58,000 nucleotides of DNA from contig NZ_JRFE01000008.1 of NCBI RefSeq assembly GCF_000756305.1, forward strand, positions 6,401 through 64,400, given 5' to 3'. The stretch is from Myxosarcina sp. GI1. GTDB taxonomy: Bacteria > Cyanobacteriota > Cyanobacteriia > Cyanobacteriales > Xenococcaceae. The notes below the pieces were generated by a model. The model saw only the letters and a program-made list of their open reading frames with translations, made no database searches and was not told the origin of the DNA. This document shows, in pieces, positions 34,867-43,891 of the stretch (its first letter is position 1; the number at the start of each line of letters is the position of its first letter). The position numbers and the translations under genes are program-made.

Positions 34867-35721
34867 ATGAACATTTTTACCGATTTGCTATTTCCCAAAC
34901 GCACCTCTACAACAAAATCCAAGCAGTACGGACTGCCAGTTCTAGATCGCAATCCCCGACGAGTTTATCTCAAGTCAGCTTCAGAAATTGAGAAGATGCG
35001 ATATTCATCTTTTATTGTCGCCACTGTTCTTAAAGAAATTGCCGACATCGTCAAACCAGGAATGACAACAGCAGATTTAGATACCTATGCCGAAGGTCGC
35101 ATTCGCGACATGGGAGCGACTCCAAGTTTTAAAGGATACTATGGTTTCCCAGGTTCGATTTGTGTCTCTCTCAATCATGAAGTCGTACACGGTATTCCCA
35201 GTCCCAAAAGAGTCATTCGCAAAGGAGACGTGTTAAAAGTTGACACGGGTGCTTATTACGAAGGGTTTCATGGAGACTCCTGCATTACTATTGGTGTAGA
35301 AAAAGTGTCTGCAAGTGCCGAGAAATTAATTAGAGTAGCTGAAGAAGCTCTTTATCAGGGGATCGAACAGGTAAAAGCGGGTAATTATTTACTCGATATT
35401 GCGGGAGCGATCGAAGATTGTGTCAAAACTAATGGTTATAGCGTCGTGGAAAACTTTACAGGACATGGAGTGGGAAAAAATTTACACGAAGCTCCCTCCG
35501 TATTTCACTTTCGTACCGATCGCATCCCCAACGTTAAATTAAAAGCGGGAATGACTCTGGCGATCGAACCCATTGTTAATGCTGGCTCGAAACATACTAG
35601 AACTCTGCGCGATCGCTGGACGGTAGTTACTGTAGACAACAATCTTTCTGCTCAGTTCGAGCATACCGTATTAGTTACCGCTAACGGCTACGAAATTTTG
35701 AGCGATCGCAATAAAGTTTAA
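34867..35721 (+). CDS. map: Type I methionine aminopeptidase
   Basis: The enzyme removes the initiator Met from nascent proteins. The 284-residue sequence has an N-terminal extension of about 30 residues before the catalytic pita-bread fold. Metal ligands are visible: Asp in [20 protein letters not shown] (two Asp), His in [13 protein letters not shown], Glu in [10 protein letters not shown] and Glu in QFEHTVLV. The substrate-binding His lies in [11 protein letters not shown] ggagc ribosome site lies 10 bp before ATG. The next gene follows after 22 bp, suggesting co-transcription. Confidence 0.96.
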   Translation: MNIFTDLLFPKRTSTTKSKQYGLPVLDRNPRRVYLKSASEIEKMRYSSFIVATVLKEIADIVKPGMTTADLDTYAEGRIRDMGATPSFKGYYGFPGSICVSLNHEVVHGIPSPKRVIRKGDVLKVDTGAYYEGFHGDSCITIGVEKVSASAEKLIRVAEEALYQGIEQVKAGNYLLDIAGAIEDCVKTNGYSVVENFTGHGVGKNLHEAPSVFHFRTDRIPNVKLKAGMTLAIEPIVNAGSKHTRTLRDRWTVVTVDNNLSAQFEHTVLVTANGYEILSDRNKV

Positions 35722-35743
35722 ATAGTAAATTAGAAAAACCATA

Positions 35744-36520
35744 ATGAAAGTTTCTAACTTAAATCCTTTTAAAAAAGAAACTACCAACGAACACGATCGC
35801 ATTGTTTTCGATCTCAAAGGCTATTTAGTCAAGCCTGCTGTATTAAATAAAGCGGAGGTAGAGAAACTTAAAAAATTTGTTTTGCGACAGCGAAACGATC
35901 CTGATTCTCTACCACCACATCAGCGTTGTTTGCCTGGGGGTGCTTTTGCCGAACTAATCGACCATCCTGCGGTAATGAGCGTACTGCGTGACGTTATCGA
36001 TCGCGATACAGAAAAAATTCGTTTGGAAAATGTTTTTCTTAACTATCGAGAACGGGGAGAAGGAGAATGGAAGCCTCATGCTGGAGGACTCACTACCAAT
36101 CCTAATTATGCTTATAACTTTCAACACGGGCGTATTTATGCAGGGATGACGCGAGTAGTTTGGGAACTTACGGAAGTTTTACCAGACAAAGGAGGGACTT
36201 GTTTTATTCCTGGCAGTCATAAGTCTAACTACAACATCCGTAGCAGTCCTTTAGCTAGTATCGATGCGCGAGATTCGGGACTGTGGGAAAGCTATAGTTG
36301 CCCTCCTGGATCTTTAATTATTTTTTCAGAAGCAGTGCGTCATTCGGCTGACTTATGGCAAAATCCTCATAATCCTAGAGTGGCAATTTTTTGCGCCTAC
36401 AACCATATTAATGTACGCCACCATAAACCAGATGTTCCACCAGAGGTTATTAAAAAACTAGCTCCCAAACATCGGCATTTCTTTCGCGAAGTGTATCATC
36501 CTCAATTCGATCGCTTTTAA
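35744..36520 (+). CDS. Phytanoyl-CoA dioxygenase (PhyH)-family protein with HxG triad
   Basis: The 258-residue protein fits the Fe(II)/2-oxoglutarate oxygenase family. The distal metal His is H200 (EAVRHSADLW) and the 2-oxoglutarate-binding Arg is probably R212 in NPRVAIFCAYNH. The first metal motif should be H-x-D/E; here residues 112-114 read H-A-G (segment WKPHAGGLTTNP). Loss of the carboxylate with Gly or Ala in its place is the mark of non-haem Fe halogenases, but also occurs in non-catalytic or variant family members. No carrier protein or secondary-metabolite genes are nearby. It follows map by 22 bp and may be co-transcribed. Confidence 0.8.
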   Translation: MKVSNLNPFKKETTNEHDRIVFDLKGYLVKPAVLNKAEVEKLKKFVLRQRNDPDSLPPHQRCLPGGAFAELIDHPAVMSVLRDVIDRDTEKIRLENVFLNYRERGEGEWKPHAGGLTTNPNYAYNFQHGRIYAGMTRVVWELTEVLPDKGGTCFIPGSHKSNYNIRSSPLASIDARDSGLWESYSCPPGSLIIFSEAVRHSADLWQNPHNPRVAIFCAYNHINVRHHKPDVPPEVIKKLAPKHRHFFREVYHPQFDRF

Positions 36521-36580
36521 TAAATGATTTATTCTCCGTTGTTAAAATTTCTGTTTCCATGCACTATTTGTAAAGTTGGT

Positions 36581-36612
36581 TTCGATTGTTCATTGCTCAT
36601 TGTTTATCGATA
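36581..36612. repeat. Heptamer repeat overlapping the phzF stop
   Basis: Units of attgttc/attgctc at 36585-36605 are part of the same gagcaat STRR family. The minus-strand PhzF gene ends in them: its last residues SINNEQ and TGA are read from the units. Confidence 0.8.
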
Positions 36613-37399
36613 ACTCACCGCGCATTACGGTAACTGCCTGTCCGCCAAGTAACACACGCTCGCCACCACTGTACTTAACTTTGACCGTACCACCTCTACT
36701 AGAAGCTTGGTATGCTAATAATTCGTCTTTTCCCAGGCGATCGCGCCAAAAAGGAGCCAGACAGCAATGCGCCGCACCCGTTACGGGATCTTCATCAATG
36801 CCCAAACCAGGTGCGAAAAAGCGCGAAACAAAATCGTATTCTGTATCGGTTTCTGCTTTACTGGTGACGATAACATCGGAGGTAGTCAGAGTTTTAAGTA
36901 AGGCAAAATTGGGCTGGATATTTCTAACCAAATCTGGTGACTCGACTTCGACTAAATAACCGAGGGAATTAATTAAGGTGTTTTTAACAGGGAGTCCTAA
37001 AGCTGTAGCTAATTCTTGAGGTGTTGCTACTTTCTGAGAATGATTGACGGGAAAATCTAACTCAATCCATTTATTTTTGTAATTAGCAGTTAACAAACCG
37101 CTTTTAGTATAAAAATGAATCGAACTATCGCTCGCTCGCTTCTCCTCTGTCCAAATTACGTGTGCGCTAGCTAAAGTTGCATGTCCGCAGAGAGGAACTT
37201 CTGTAGTAGGGGTAAACCAACGTAAATTATAACCATCTCGGACGGGACTTAAAAAAGCAGTCTCGGAAAGATTCATTTCTCTGGCGACTAACTGCATCCA
37301 TTCTTCGGTTACGGGTTGCTCTAAAATACAGACTGCGGCAGGATTTCCCTTAAAGACGCGATCGCTAAAAGCGTCAACTTGAATTATTTTTTGTCCCAT
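36590..37399 (-). CDS. PhzF-family isomerase/epimerase-like protein
   Basis: The 269-residue protein has the two-domain PhzF fold with N-terminal VDAFSDRVFKGNPAAVCIL (the GNPAAV block), the catalytic-type Glu region MNLSETAFL (Glu at about 45), PLCGHATLASAHV, and the C-terminal EDPVTGAAHCCLAPFW. PhzF enzymes catalyse isomerisation in phenazine synthesis, but most bacterial relatives, including stand-alone ones like this, have unknown substrates. It is cytosolic. The C-terminus is read from an STRR. Confidence 0.92.
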   Translation of the reverse strand: MGQKIIQVDAFSDRVFKGNPAAVCILEQPVTEEWMQLVAREMNLSETAFLSPVRDGYNLRWFTPTTEVPLCGHATLASAHVIWTEEKRASDSSIHFYTKSGLLTANYKNKWIELDFPVNHSQKVATPQELATALGLPVKNTLINSLGYLVEVESPDLVRNIQPNFALLKTLTTSDVIVTSKAETDTEYDFVSRFFAPGLGIDEDPVTGAAHCCLAPFWRDRLGKDELLAYQASSRGGTVKVKYSGGERVLLGGQAVTVMRGELSINNEQ

Positions 37400-37401
37400 T
37401 A

Positions 37402-37420
37402 TTAACCTTCGGTTAGCTAT
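37402..37420. repeat. Second copy of the 19-bp repeat ttaaccttcggttagctat
   Basis: An exact copy of 25758-25776 in inverse orientation, three bases upstream of the PhzF start. The inner accttcggt is a small dyad. Next to it a degenerate tagctattagccgttagct continues as heptamer-like sequence. Confidence 0.75.
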
Positions 37421-37610
37421 TAGCCGTTAGCTTTATAAGTAGAAAGTTTATCTCATGATGAGCTCTGAAAATGCGATCGCAGTATTCCAATTCAACAATG
37501 CCATAATTTTAAATTCACATTAGACGTAATAAAAGAAGGCAGACCTAATTAATAACGAATAATGAGTAATTATGAACTATTAATTAAAGGTGCCTTCGGA
37601 AGCGAAGCAG

Positions 37611-38567
37611 TTAAAGATAACCAATAAGCTCTTTCTTTTTGCTCCACTTAAGAGTATCGCCAATTTTTTCGCCGTCATGGTATGCCGCAAGTAAAACTTC
37701 GCTGGTTTTACCCCAGGCAATCGTACCATCGGCAGCTAGAGCAATTGCAGCTAACTCTCTATGGCGATCGCGGCATTCTTGCAAAGATTTTTTCATCGCT
37801 TTGTTTAGAGATAGACCATCGGTAACGCGAATCACGATTCTTGCCGCCAGACACTCTTCCATGATGTCTTCACCGATTCCCGTACAGCTAACCCCTGCCA
37901 AGGCATCGGCGTAATTTCCTGCTGGCATTGCCGAATCGCTAACTCTGCCAATTCGTTCTAAACCCTTACCTCCAGTTGAAGTACCTGCGGCAATTTGCCC
38001 CGATGAATCCAAAGCTACTACGCCTATAGTACCTTTTCTCGCTTCGTGGGGTATTGTCAGTTCTGGTTCTGCTACTACACCCGCCATTTCATGTTGAAAA
38101 TGGTCGTATCTTTCCTGCATCCACTCTTTAAGGCGAATATCTACTAGAGGATCGTGAATGGGCGTATTTAATTCTCTTAATAGTTCTGCCGCGCCATAAT
38201 CGGAAAGCACGCGATCGTCATCGGTTTGCAAAAATTTAGCAATGTCAATCGGGTGTCTTACGCGAGAGACGTTAATCACACCGCTAAAACGCTGTGAGAT
38301 CCCATTCATTAAAGAAGCACTCATACGGATTTGTCCGTCAGATTGCAACACAGAACCAGTACCAGCATTAAATATTTGTCTATCTTCTAATAATTGACAT
38401 CCTCTTACTACTACATCCATAGCGTTAGCATCGTCGAGTAGCATAGGATAAATTTTTTCGATAATAGAATGTAGTGCTTCGCGAACTACAATTTCACCTT
38501 CTTCACTCTGAAGTCGAGCACCTGCGCCACCATGAATAATTAATTTGGGCTGTATCCGATCGGACAT
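37611..38567 (-). CDS. Isoaspartyl peptidase / plant-type L-asparaginase (Ntn hydrolase)
   Basis: The 318-residue precursor should self-cleave before the Thr in HEARKGTIGVVALDSSG (about 178), creating alpha and beta subunits. The N-terminal LIIHGGAGA and the FNAGTGSVLQSDG block are conserved; the beta part has GGKGLERIGRVSDSAMPAGN and GVSCTGIGEDIMEE, where the exact residues differ slightly from E. coli IaaA. The enzyme hydrolyses isoaspartyl dipeptides and L-asparagine, for example aspartate from cyanophycin dipeptides in cyanobacteria. The last role is inferred. Confidence 0.9.
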   Translation of the reverse strand: MSDRIQPKLIIHGGAGARLQSEEGEIVVREALHSIIEKIYPMLLDDANAMDVVVRGCQLLEDRQIFNAGTGSVLQSDGQIRMSASLMNGISQRFSGVINVSRVRHPIDIAKFLQTDDDRVLSDYGAAELLRELNTPIHDPLVDIRLKEWMQERYDHFQHEMAGVVAEPELTIPHEARKGTIGVVALDSSGQIAAGTSTGGKGLERIGRVSDSAMPAGNYADALAGVSCTGIGEDIMEECLAARIVIRVTDGLSLNKAMKKSLQECRDRHRELAAIALAADGTIAWGKTSEVLLAAYHDGEKIGDTLKWSKKKELIGYL

Positions 38568-38720
38568 AGTTAATTTTCTAAGTTTGAATCAATAGAGTAT
38601 ATATATTGTTGTAATTGAATGTCAGCTAAAATAATATTGCTCGACTATCTTTACAATAGTTTTCGATTTTAGCAATATTTGATGTATTAATAACTACTTG
38701 CTTGCCAGCAAAAATGATTT

Positions 38721-38882
38721 TTAGGCGCGATCGACCTTCCCAGATTTGCGGCGACGACATCTTTCCGAACAATATTTCACTTCATCCCAGCATTTTTCCC
38801 ATTTTTTGCGCCAGGTGAAGGGTTTGCCGCAAACGGGACAAACTTTGCTTGGTAAATCTGATTTTGAACCTTGTCGCGCCAT
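38721..38882 (-). CDS. DUF2256 zinc-ribbon protein
   Basis: The 53-residue protein starts at ATG 38882 and has four Cys in the pattern CPVCGKPF (15-18) and YCSERC (37-42), with a Trp/Lys-rich middle ([12 protein letters not shown]). This is the DUF2256 pattern, a small probable zinc-binding protein often encoded near photolyases. No photolyase gene is next to it here. Found by direct reading of the strand. Confidence 0.9.
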   Translation of the reverse strand: MARQGSKSDLPSKVCPVCGKPFTWRKKWEKCWDEVKYCSERCRRRKSGKVDRA

Positions 38883-39020
38883 ATTTAGTAACTAAAATTT
38901 GATTGGGACTTATAAATAGAATAGAAACGATTTAAAGTGTTTGTTTCGCTACAACCTACGTAATATATCTAAGAGAAGTTGAAATAGTAATATTAGTATT
39001 ATTTCATTTCAATTTTAATA

Positions 39021-40118
39021 ATGTCTCGAAAGAAAATTTTTAATCACGACATCATGCACTGTACCCATGATGCCGTTTCAGGCAACTATCTTTATTCGGG
39101 TAGAGTGCTAGGTATGACCGAACCAGAAGATATAATTCAACTTCATCCAGAGTTAAAAAGCCAGTGGCAAGCAATTACTTCTCACTATGACAATATTGGT
39201 TTGAGTCATAGCCAAAACCCAATTTGGGATGTGTCATTTCAGAAATTTAAAGACTACCCCGATCGCGAAACCTCGGTATTTATTTTTTGTGATGAAATGC
39301 TCGATTCCGACCGAGAGACTAGCGATGGCTATCTAGAGTGGAAAATGGTAGTTGAATTTATTAATTCTAAAAACAATTTTATTCGTTTGGCAGAAGAATT
39401 AAACGTACCCGTACCACTCACAATTTGTGCCTCAACTAAAGCGCAGCTATTGAGTAACGATAAAATTCCCTATCCCTGCTATCTCAAACCAGCAGTATCC
39501 GTTGACGGGGTAGGTATCTATCGCTGCGAAGATCGCCAGGAATTAGATGAAGCACTTACAAATCTAGCTGACGATATACCCTTACAGTTGCAACAAGAAG
39601 TAGTTACACCGAGATTTTTAAATCTTCAATATCAAATTACCAAAGCAGGAGTCGAACCTTTAGTCGCAACCGAGCAAATACTAGATGGTTTTGCCCATCA
39701 AGGCAATCGCTATCCTACAGCCTATCAACCTTGGGATATAGTCGAGCCGATGGCAAACTGGATGGCAGAAAAAGGCATGAGAGAAATATTTGCTTTTGAC
39801 GTGGCGGTAATAGATAAAGAAGATAAAACACAGTACTATGCGATCGAATGCAACCCGCGATTTAACGGCGCGAGTTATCCTACGGGAATAGCGCGAAAGC
39901 TAAACATCGATAGTTGGTCTAGCGAGACATTTACTAGCAATCACAAATCTCTTGAAGATTTAAATCTTAAAGGCTTGGAATACGATCCCGCTCAAAAAAC
40001 TGGGGTAATTTTAGTTAACTGGGGCAGCATACTAGTAGGCAAAATTGCCGTGTTGCTTGCAGGTTCCCTCGACGAACAAGACAAATTAAGACAAGGTTTA
40101 AAAGAAAGATTGGAGTAA
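39021..40118 (+). CDS. ATP-grasp-fold protein of unknown substrate
   Basis: The 365-residue protein has an ATP-grasp core: PCYLKPAVSVDGVGIYRCED (about 155-174; Lys of the ATP-binding strand), a Glu-rich strand QQEVVTPRFLN, and the metal-binding end YYAIECNPRFNGASYPTG (about 273-290) with Glu and Asn. Such enzymes ligate a carboxylate to an amine or thiol. The N-terminal 115 residues have no recognised motif. No biosynthetic partner lies nearby, so the product is unknown. The gene is complete. Confidence 0.85.
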   Translation: MSRKKIFNHDIMHCTHDAVSGNYLYSGRVLGMTEPEDIIQLHPELKSQWQAITSHYDNIGLSHSQNPIWDVSFQKFKDYPDRETSVFIFCDEMLDSDRETSDGYLEWKMVVEFINSKNNFIRLAEELNVPVPLTICASTKAQLLSNDKIPYPCYLKPAVSVDGVGIYRCEDRQELDEALTNLADDIPLQLQQEVVTPRFLNLQYQITKAGVEPLVATEQILDGFAHQGNRYPTAYQPWDIVEPMANWMAEKGMREIFAFDVAVIDKEDKTQYYAIECNPRFNGASYPTGIARKLNIDSWSSETFTSNHKSLEDLNLKGLEYDPAQKTGVILVNWGSILVGKIAVLLAGSLDEQDKLRQGLKERLE

Positions 40119-40122
40119 TTCA

Positions 40123-40249
40123 CCAATGAACAATGAGCAATGAACAGGGAACAATCGATTAAAACTCAATAGTTCAAACGCTAAATAACAATTGTTTATC
40201 GATCGCTGCTCATTGTTCGTTGTCAAACGATCGTTGCTCATTGATAATT
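40123..40249. repeat. Two heptamer repeat runs behind the ATP-grasp gene
   Basis: Units of aatgagc/aatgaac lie at 40124-40146, five bases behind the stop, and inverse units (tgctcattgttcg, gttgctcattg) lie at 40207-40249. The two runs are in opposite orientation and could pair. Confidence 0.75.
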
Positions 40250-40280
40250 TACTGGCTATTTTGTCTCAAACAGAGGGAAA

Positions 40281-40802
40281 TCAAGCATTTACAGGTTCTT
40301 CGTATCCCTGAATGTATTCGGGTTCAAATTGACGCAAGACTCTAGTTGCCTGACGAACCAAACTATCCGTACCTTTAACGACAACTATATATTTACCTTC
40401 ATTGAGACGATTGCGATAGGTTAGAGCATCGCCGCTACCTGTAGTCAAGCCTACGCCACCACCGACGACAAAAGCTCCGAAGGCACCAGAAGCCGCCCCT
40501 AAAACGCCACCAGTTATATGGTCGATTAAAGAGTTATCTCCTGGGAAAATTTGAATGCCAGTTAACACATTAAAAGCGTAACCTGCGGCAAAGCCAAAGG
40601 GAATGAGCCAGTAAACTAGTTTTTTTGCTCCCTTTTTAGCTTGTTGATTGGGATTAATTAAGCCAAATTCATCGGCACTTTGATAACCTTCACCGAGAAT
40701 AGTTGTTTTTTCTTTGGGTATGCCTTCTTTTTCTAAAGCATAAGAAGCAGAATCTGCTTCTTGTTTGGTTTCTAAAACTGCAATGAGATAATTCATAATC
40801 AT
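40281..40802 (-). CDS. Hypothetical membrane protein with glycine-rich helix
   Basis: The 173-residue protein has an N-terminal alpha/beta part (YLIAVLETKQEADSASYALE), one or two membrane segments (about 64-80 and a Gly-rich zone TGGVLGAASGAFGAFVVGGG at about 92-111) and a C-terminal cytosolic part that ends EPEYIQGYEE. Such proteins are common in cyanobacteria as general stress-like proteins; function unknown. The alternative start at the second ATG (40796) would lose two residues. Confidence 0.7.
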   Translation of the reverse strand: MIMNYLIAVLETKQEADSASYALEKEGIPKEKTTILGEGYQSADEFGLINPNQQAKKGAKKLVYWLIPFGFAAGYAFNVLTGIQIFPGDNSLIDHITGGVLGAASGAFGAFVVGGGVGLTTGSGDALTYRNRLNEGKYIVVVKGTDSLVRQATRVLRQFEPEYIQGYEEPVNA

Positions 40803-40859
40803 AATGAGATTTGCGATCGAGAGTAAACTGAAATTTATTAAGATAGTTGCCTAAAAAAT

Positions 40860-42056
40860 TTATGTTTGGCTAGAGGGAATTTGACTGGCTTCTTGTCTTT
40901 GAGGTCGTTTAAAGACTTTTTTCGGTAGAGTATCGCCAAATTCTTGCTGTCGCCGTAGCCAGTTAGCAATATCCGTTGCCGAGATAATACCCGCCAGGTT
41001 GCCATTATCCATAACTAATAACCGACGCGATCGCGCTTCCTGCATTTGAGTTAAAGCAGTAGTCATGTCTTTTTGCGGTTCGATGGCAATATTTTCTTCA
41101 ATGGGAATCATCATCTCTTTTACTGTGTGCTGCGTCCATTTTTGTCTCGCTACTCCTTTTACCTGATTGAGAGTAATCATACCAATGGCGCGATCGCTTT
41201 CGATTACGGGAAAAGATTGATAGTAACGATTGAAAAAGTAATTATCCATTAATTCTTCTAAGTTTAGGTCGGCTGGTACTGTTTCTGGTTGCAGGGTCAT
41301 TACTTCTTTGACGCGAGAACCTTCTAGCATAGTACGAAGTACTAATTCTCGATAACTGGTTGCTGCGGCATTGTTTAAAAACCAGCCAATCAAAATTAGC
41401 CATAGTCCACCAATCAAATTAGGTACGGGACTAAATAACTGCCAGAAGCCTAAAGCAATTAAGCCAAAACCTAAGATTCTACCGCCAATTGAAGCGACGC
41501 GAGTAGCAGTTTTCAGGTTATTGGTAAATTTCCAGACCGTCGAACGAAACAACCGTCCGCCATCGAGAGGAAATCCTGGTAGGAGGTTAAAAATAGCCAG
41601 AACCAGATTGATCCAGGCAAGGTAAGAAGCTACTCCTGTTACGGCAATATTCCAACCGTTACTCTGTCCAAAATAAGAAACTAGAGCAAACAACCCAGAT
41701 AGTGCCAGGCTAGTTAATGGACCTACCACTGCAATTTGAAACTCATCTCCTGGGGTTTCGGCATCCATCCGCGTGCGAGATACACCGCCAAAGGCAAACA
41801 AAGTGATTCCTTCTACGGGAATATCTTTAGCCTTTGCTACCAGTGAATGCGAAATTTCGTGTAGTAATAAAGAGGTGAAAAACAACAGCGTTCCTGCCGT
41901 ACCCATGACTATGTAAGTGCTGTTGTTTAATCCTGGATAGTTAAAGGGAAACAAATCTGCCGTTAGAGTCCATAAGATTAAAAAGAAAATCAGCAGCCAT
42001 GAGAGATCGACACGAATTTCAAAACCGAAAATCGAAGCTAATCTAAATCCTTGCAT
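40860..42056 (-). CDS. Site-2 protease family metalloprotease with CBS pair
   Basis: The 398-residue membrane protein has the zinc motif LLHEISHSLVA (about 64-74; HExxH) and the second metal motif NLLPGFPLDGGRLF (about 157-170; LDG), between hydrophobic helices. After about residue 250 two CBS domains (EVMTLQPETVPADLNLE and EMMIPIEENIAIEPQ) bind adenosine nucleotides in relatives. This equals the SpoIVFB-type S2P/CBS group. It may cut membrane-bound anti-sigma factors or other proteins within the membrane; the substrate is not known. Confidence 0.92.
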   Translation of the reverse strand: MQGFRLASIFGFEIRVDLSWLLIFFLILWTLTADLFPFNYPGLNNSTYIVMGTAGTLLFFTSLLLHEISHSLVAKAKDIPVEGITLFAFGGVSRTRMDAETPGDEFQIAVVGPLTSLALSGLFALVSYFGQSNGWNIAVTGVASYLAWINLVLAIFNLLPGFPLDGGRLFRSTVWKFTNNLKTATRVASIGGRILGFGLIALGFWQLFSPVPNLIGGLWLILIGWFLNNAAATSYRELVLRTMLEGSRVKEVMTLQPETVPADLNLEELMDNYFFNRYYQSFPVIESDRAIGMITLNQVKGVARQKWTQHTVKEMMIPIEENIAIEPQKDMTTALTQMQEARSRRLLVMDNGNLAGIISATDIANWLRRQQEFGDTLPKKVFKRPQRQEASQIPSSQT

Positions 42057-42635
42057 TATTCCTCCATATAAATAGTTTTCAGTGCTTTTAAAGCTAATAC
42101 TTATTTTTTGTTAATCGAAGCGATCGCGCTATTAAAAGCCAATTAATTAAATTACTAGTTATTAAACTTAAAAGTTAAATTTTAAACTTTGCTAATAAGT
42201 TTTACGAGGTATATATCGACACACCAATAAATAAAATAAATAAGTTTTGCAATCGCTTGTCAGTTTAATTTGAATTAACTTTTCTTAAGTTCAAGCTAAC
42301 TGAATTTGGATTTACTTCTCGTCTACCTTATGGTGGATTCATCAATGAGCAATGAGCAGTGAGCAAATATCAATAAGCAGTTATCAGTTATTTCTGTTCG
42401 CTGTTCGTTGTTCGCTGTTTTCCCTATCTTCCGAAGGATGAATAATCTCAGTAAGTATTCTGCAATAAAAATAAATAGACTAAAACTTTTTTATAAAATT
42501 ATTTGTTTTATTCAAGCAAAGATTTTATGCTGCCAAATTTTGAAAATATTCGATTTAGAGCAGTAGTTGTTTGAGTAATAAAAAAAGAGTAAAAATTGGA
42601 GAGAGATATTAAATGACTTTTATCTATTTATTTGT
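42057..42635. other. 579-bp intergenic region with heptamer repeats
   Basis: This is the longest gene-free stretch outside the introns. It is AT-rich, holds a HIP1-like site (42121-42126) and two heptamer runs: aatgagc units at 42344-42366 and ctgttcg units at 42394-42420. A Shine-Dalgarno-like ggagagag at 42598-42605 precedes a short upstream reading frame for the BON gene. No coding remnant was convincing. Confidence 0.6.
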
Positions 42636-42639
42636 TTGA
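42613..42639 (+). promoter_or_regulatory. Eight-codon upstream ORF whose stop overlaps the BON start
   Basis: ATG 42613, well placed after ggagagag, reads MTFIYLFV and stops at TGA 42637. The TTG start of the BON gene is at 42636, so stop and start overlap (TTGA). This may couple translation or mark a damaged original start one frame away. Confidence 0.35.
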
Positions 42640-43103
42640 CTGTAGCGATCGCGGCAATTTACCGTTTTGGTAATATTAAACGTTTGACAAGTTCTCTAGC
42701 AGTTTTAATAGCAGTAACTCTAATAACTTACTTTACTAGTTTACCTGCCCTAGCAACAACCAATATCGCAGCTTTAGGAGCTAACGATCGCGCTCTAACA
42801 GAAGAACAGCAACAGTTTGAAGAAGATCTCAAACTAACTCCCGATGGCAGTCACTATAGCGGTTTGGAGCATGTAGAGCAAACCACTGCCGAACAAATGC
42901 CCGTCGATAATGAAACCATCGAACAAAGCATTAGAGATTACGCTGGTGATAGTGTCACGATTGGTGTGGCTAGTGGTTCGGTAAGACTGACAGGAAGAGT
43001 AAAAGATAAAGATACCGCACACGATCTAGTAGAACAAACAAAATCTATACCAGGGGTTCGCGAAGTTACCTTTAACATTGGTTTGGACAACAAAGCATCA
43101 TAA
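42636..43103 (+). CDS. Secreted BON-domain protein
   Basis: The 155-residue product has a signal peptide (hydrophobic about 20-36, SLPALATTN cleavage) and a C-terminal BON domain (about 85-152; IEQSIRDYAGDSVTIGVASG and a second half ending REVTFNIGL), thought to bind phospholipid and seen in periplasmic or outer-membrane stress proteins such as OsmY. The start is uncertain: TTG 42636 is used because the signal peptide fits, though no ATG is in frame near it. A peroxiredoxin gene follows 47 bp downstream. Confidence 0.75.
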   Translation: MTVAIAAIYRFGNIKRLTSSLAVLIAVTLITYFTSLPALATTNIAALGANDRALTEEQQQFEEDLKLTPDGSHYSGLEHVEQTTAEQMPVDNETIEQSIRDYAGDSVTIGVASGSVRLTGRVKDKDTAHDLVEQTKSIPGVREVTFNIGLDNKAS

Positions 43104-43150
43104 ACAAAAAGCAATTACATTTACATAAATTTAATTTAGGAGCAACAATA

Positions 43151-43633
43151 ATGAGTATTTCTGTAGGCGATCGCGTTCCTTCTACAAACCTATCATTGCT
43201 AAGTTCTGGAGAGCCAGAAGAGATATCTACCGACAAACTATTTTCTGATAAAAAAGTAGTGCTGGTAGCAGTTACGGGGGCGTTTACTCCTGCCTGTTCC
43301 AACGATCATTTACCAGGCTTCGTTCGGCAAGCAGAACAGATTAAACAGCATAATATAGATGCTATTGCCTGTGTTTCTGTCAACGATCCCTTCGTAATGG
43401 ATGCTTGGGGCAAAGCTACAAATGCCAACGACAAAATAATGATGCTTGCCGACAGCGACGCTAAGTTTACAAAAGCGATGGGTATGGAAGCCGACATGAG
43501 TGATATGGGCTTTGGCATTAGATCGCAACGCTATGCAGCTATAGTAGAAAATGGTGTAGTGAAGGAATTAGAAGTAGACAAAATGGGCGAAGTAGAAGCC
43601 AGCACCGCCGAAAAAGTATTAGCCAAACTGTAG
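43151..43633 (+). CDS. Peroxiredoxin, Prx5 type
   Basis: The 160-residue thiol peroxidase has the peroxidatic Cys in VTGAFTPACSNDHLPGFV (about 41-58) in the Prx5/TSA-like pattern TPxCSxxHLP. Further conserved parts are VSVNDPFVMDAWGK and GFGIRSQRYAAIVENG. It reduces H2O2 and alkyl hydroperoxides using glutaredoxin or thioredoxin. A strong ttaggagc Shine-Dalgarno sequence lies 9 bp before the ATG. It may be expressed together with the BON gene. Confidence 0.94.
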   Translation: MSISVGDRVPSTNLSLLSSGEPEEISTDKLFSDKKVVLVAVTGAFTPACSNDHLPGFVRQAEQIKQHNIDAIACVSVNDPFVMDAWGKATNANDKIMMLADSDAKFTKAMGMEADMSDMGFGIRSQRYAAIVENGVVKELEVDKMGEVEASTAEKVLAKL

Positions 43634-43842
43634 TTTGATAGTCGTTTGAGTAGAAATGCCACTACTTGAATTTATAGGTTTGAGGCTCTAGTTTTTGAGC
43701 AAGAAATTAAACTTACAGCCTTAAACTTTTTCCAAATAAAAAGGCGATAGGCGTTGCGTATTAAATAATGTCTTACAAAAGATTACTGTTTATAGCTACG
43801 AACCGATTGACAGACAGCGTAGTCCCTTAACTTGTCACGAAT

Positions 43843-43873
43843 CCCTATTGCCTATTGCCTGTTGCCTATTCCC
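43843..43873. repeat. Heptameric repeat (cctattg) upstream of tal
   Basis: Four units of cctattg/cctgttg lie 19 bp before the transaldolase start. It belongs to a second STRR family (unit gcctatt). Confidence 0.75.
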
Positions 43874-43891
43874 TTTAAAAAATTATAAACC

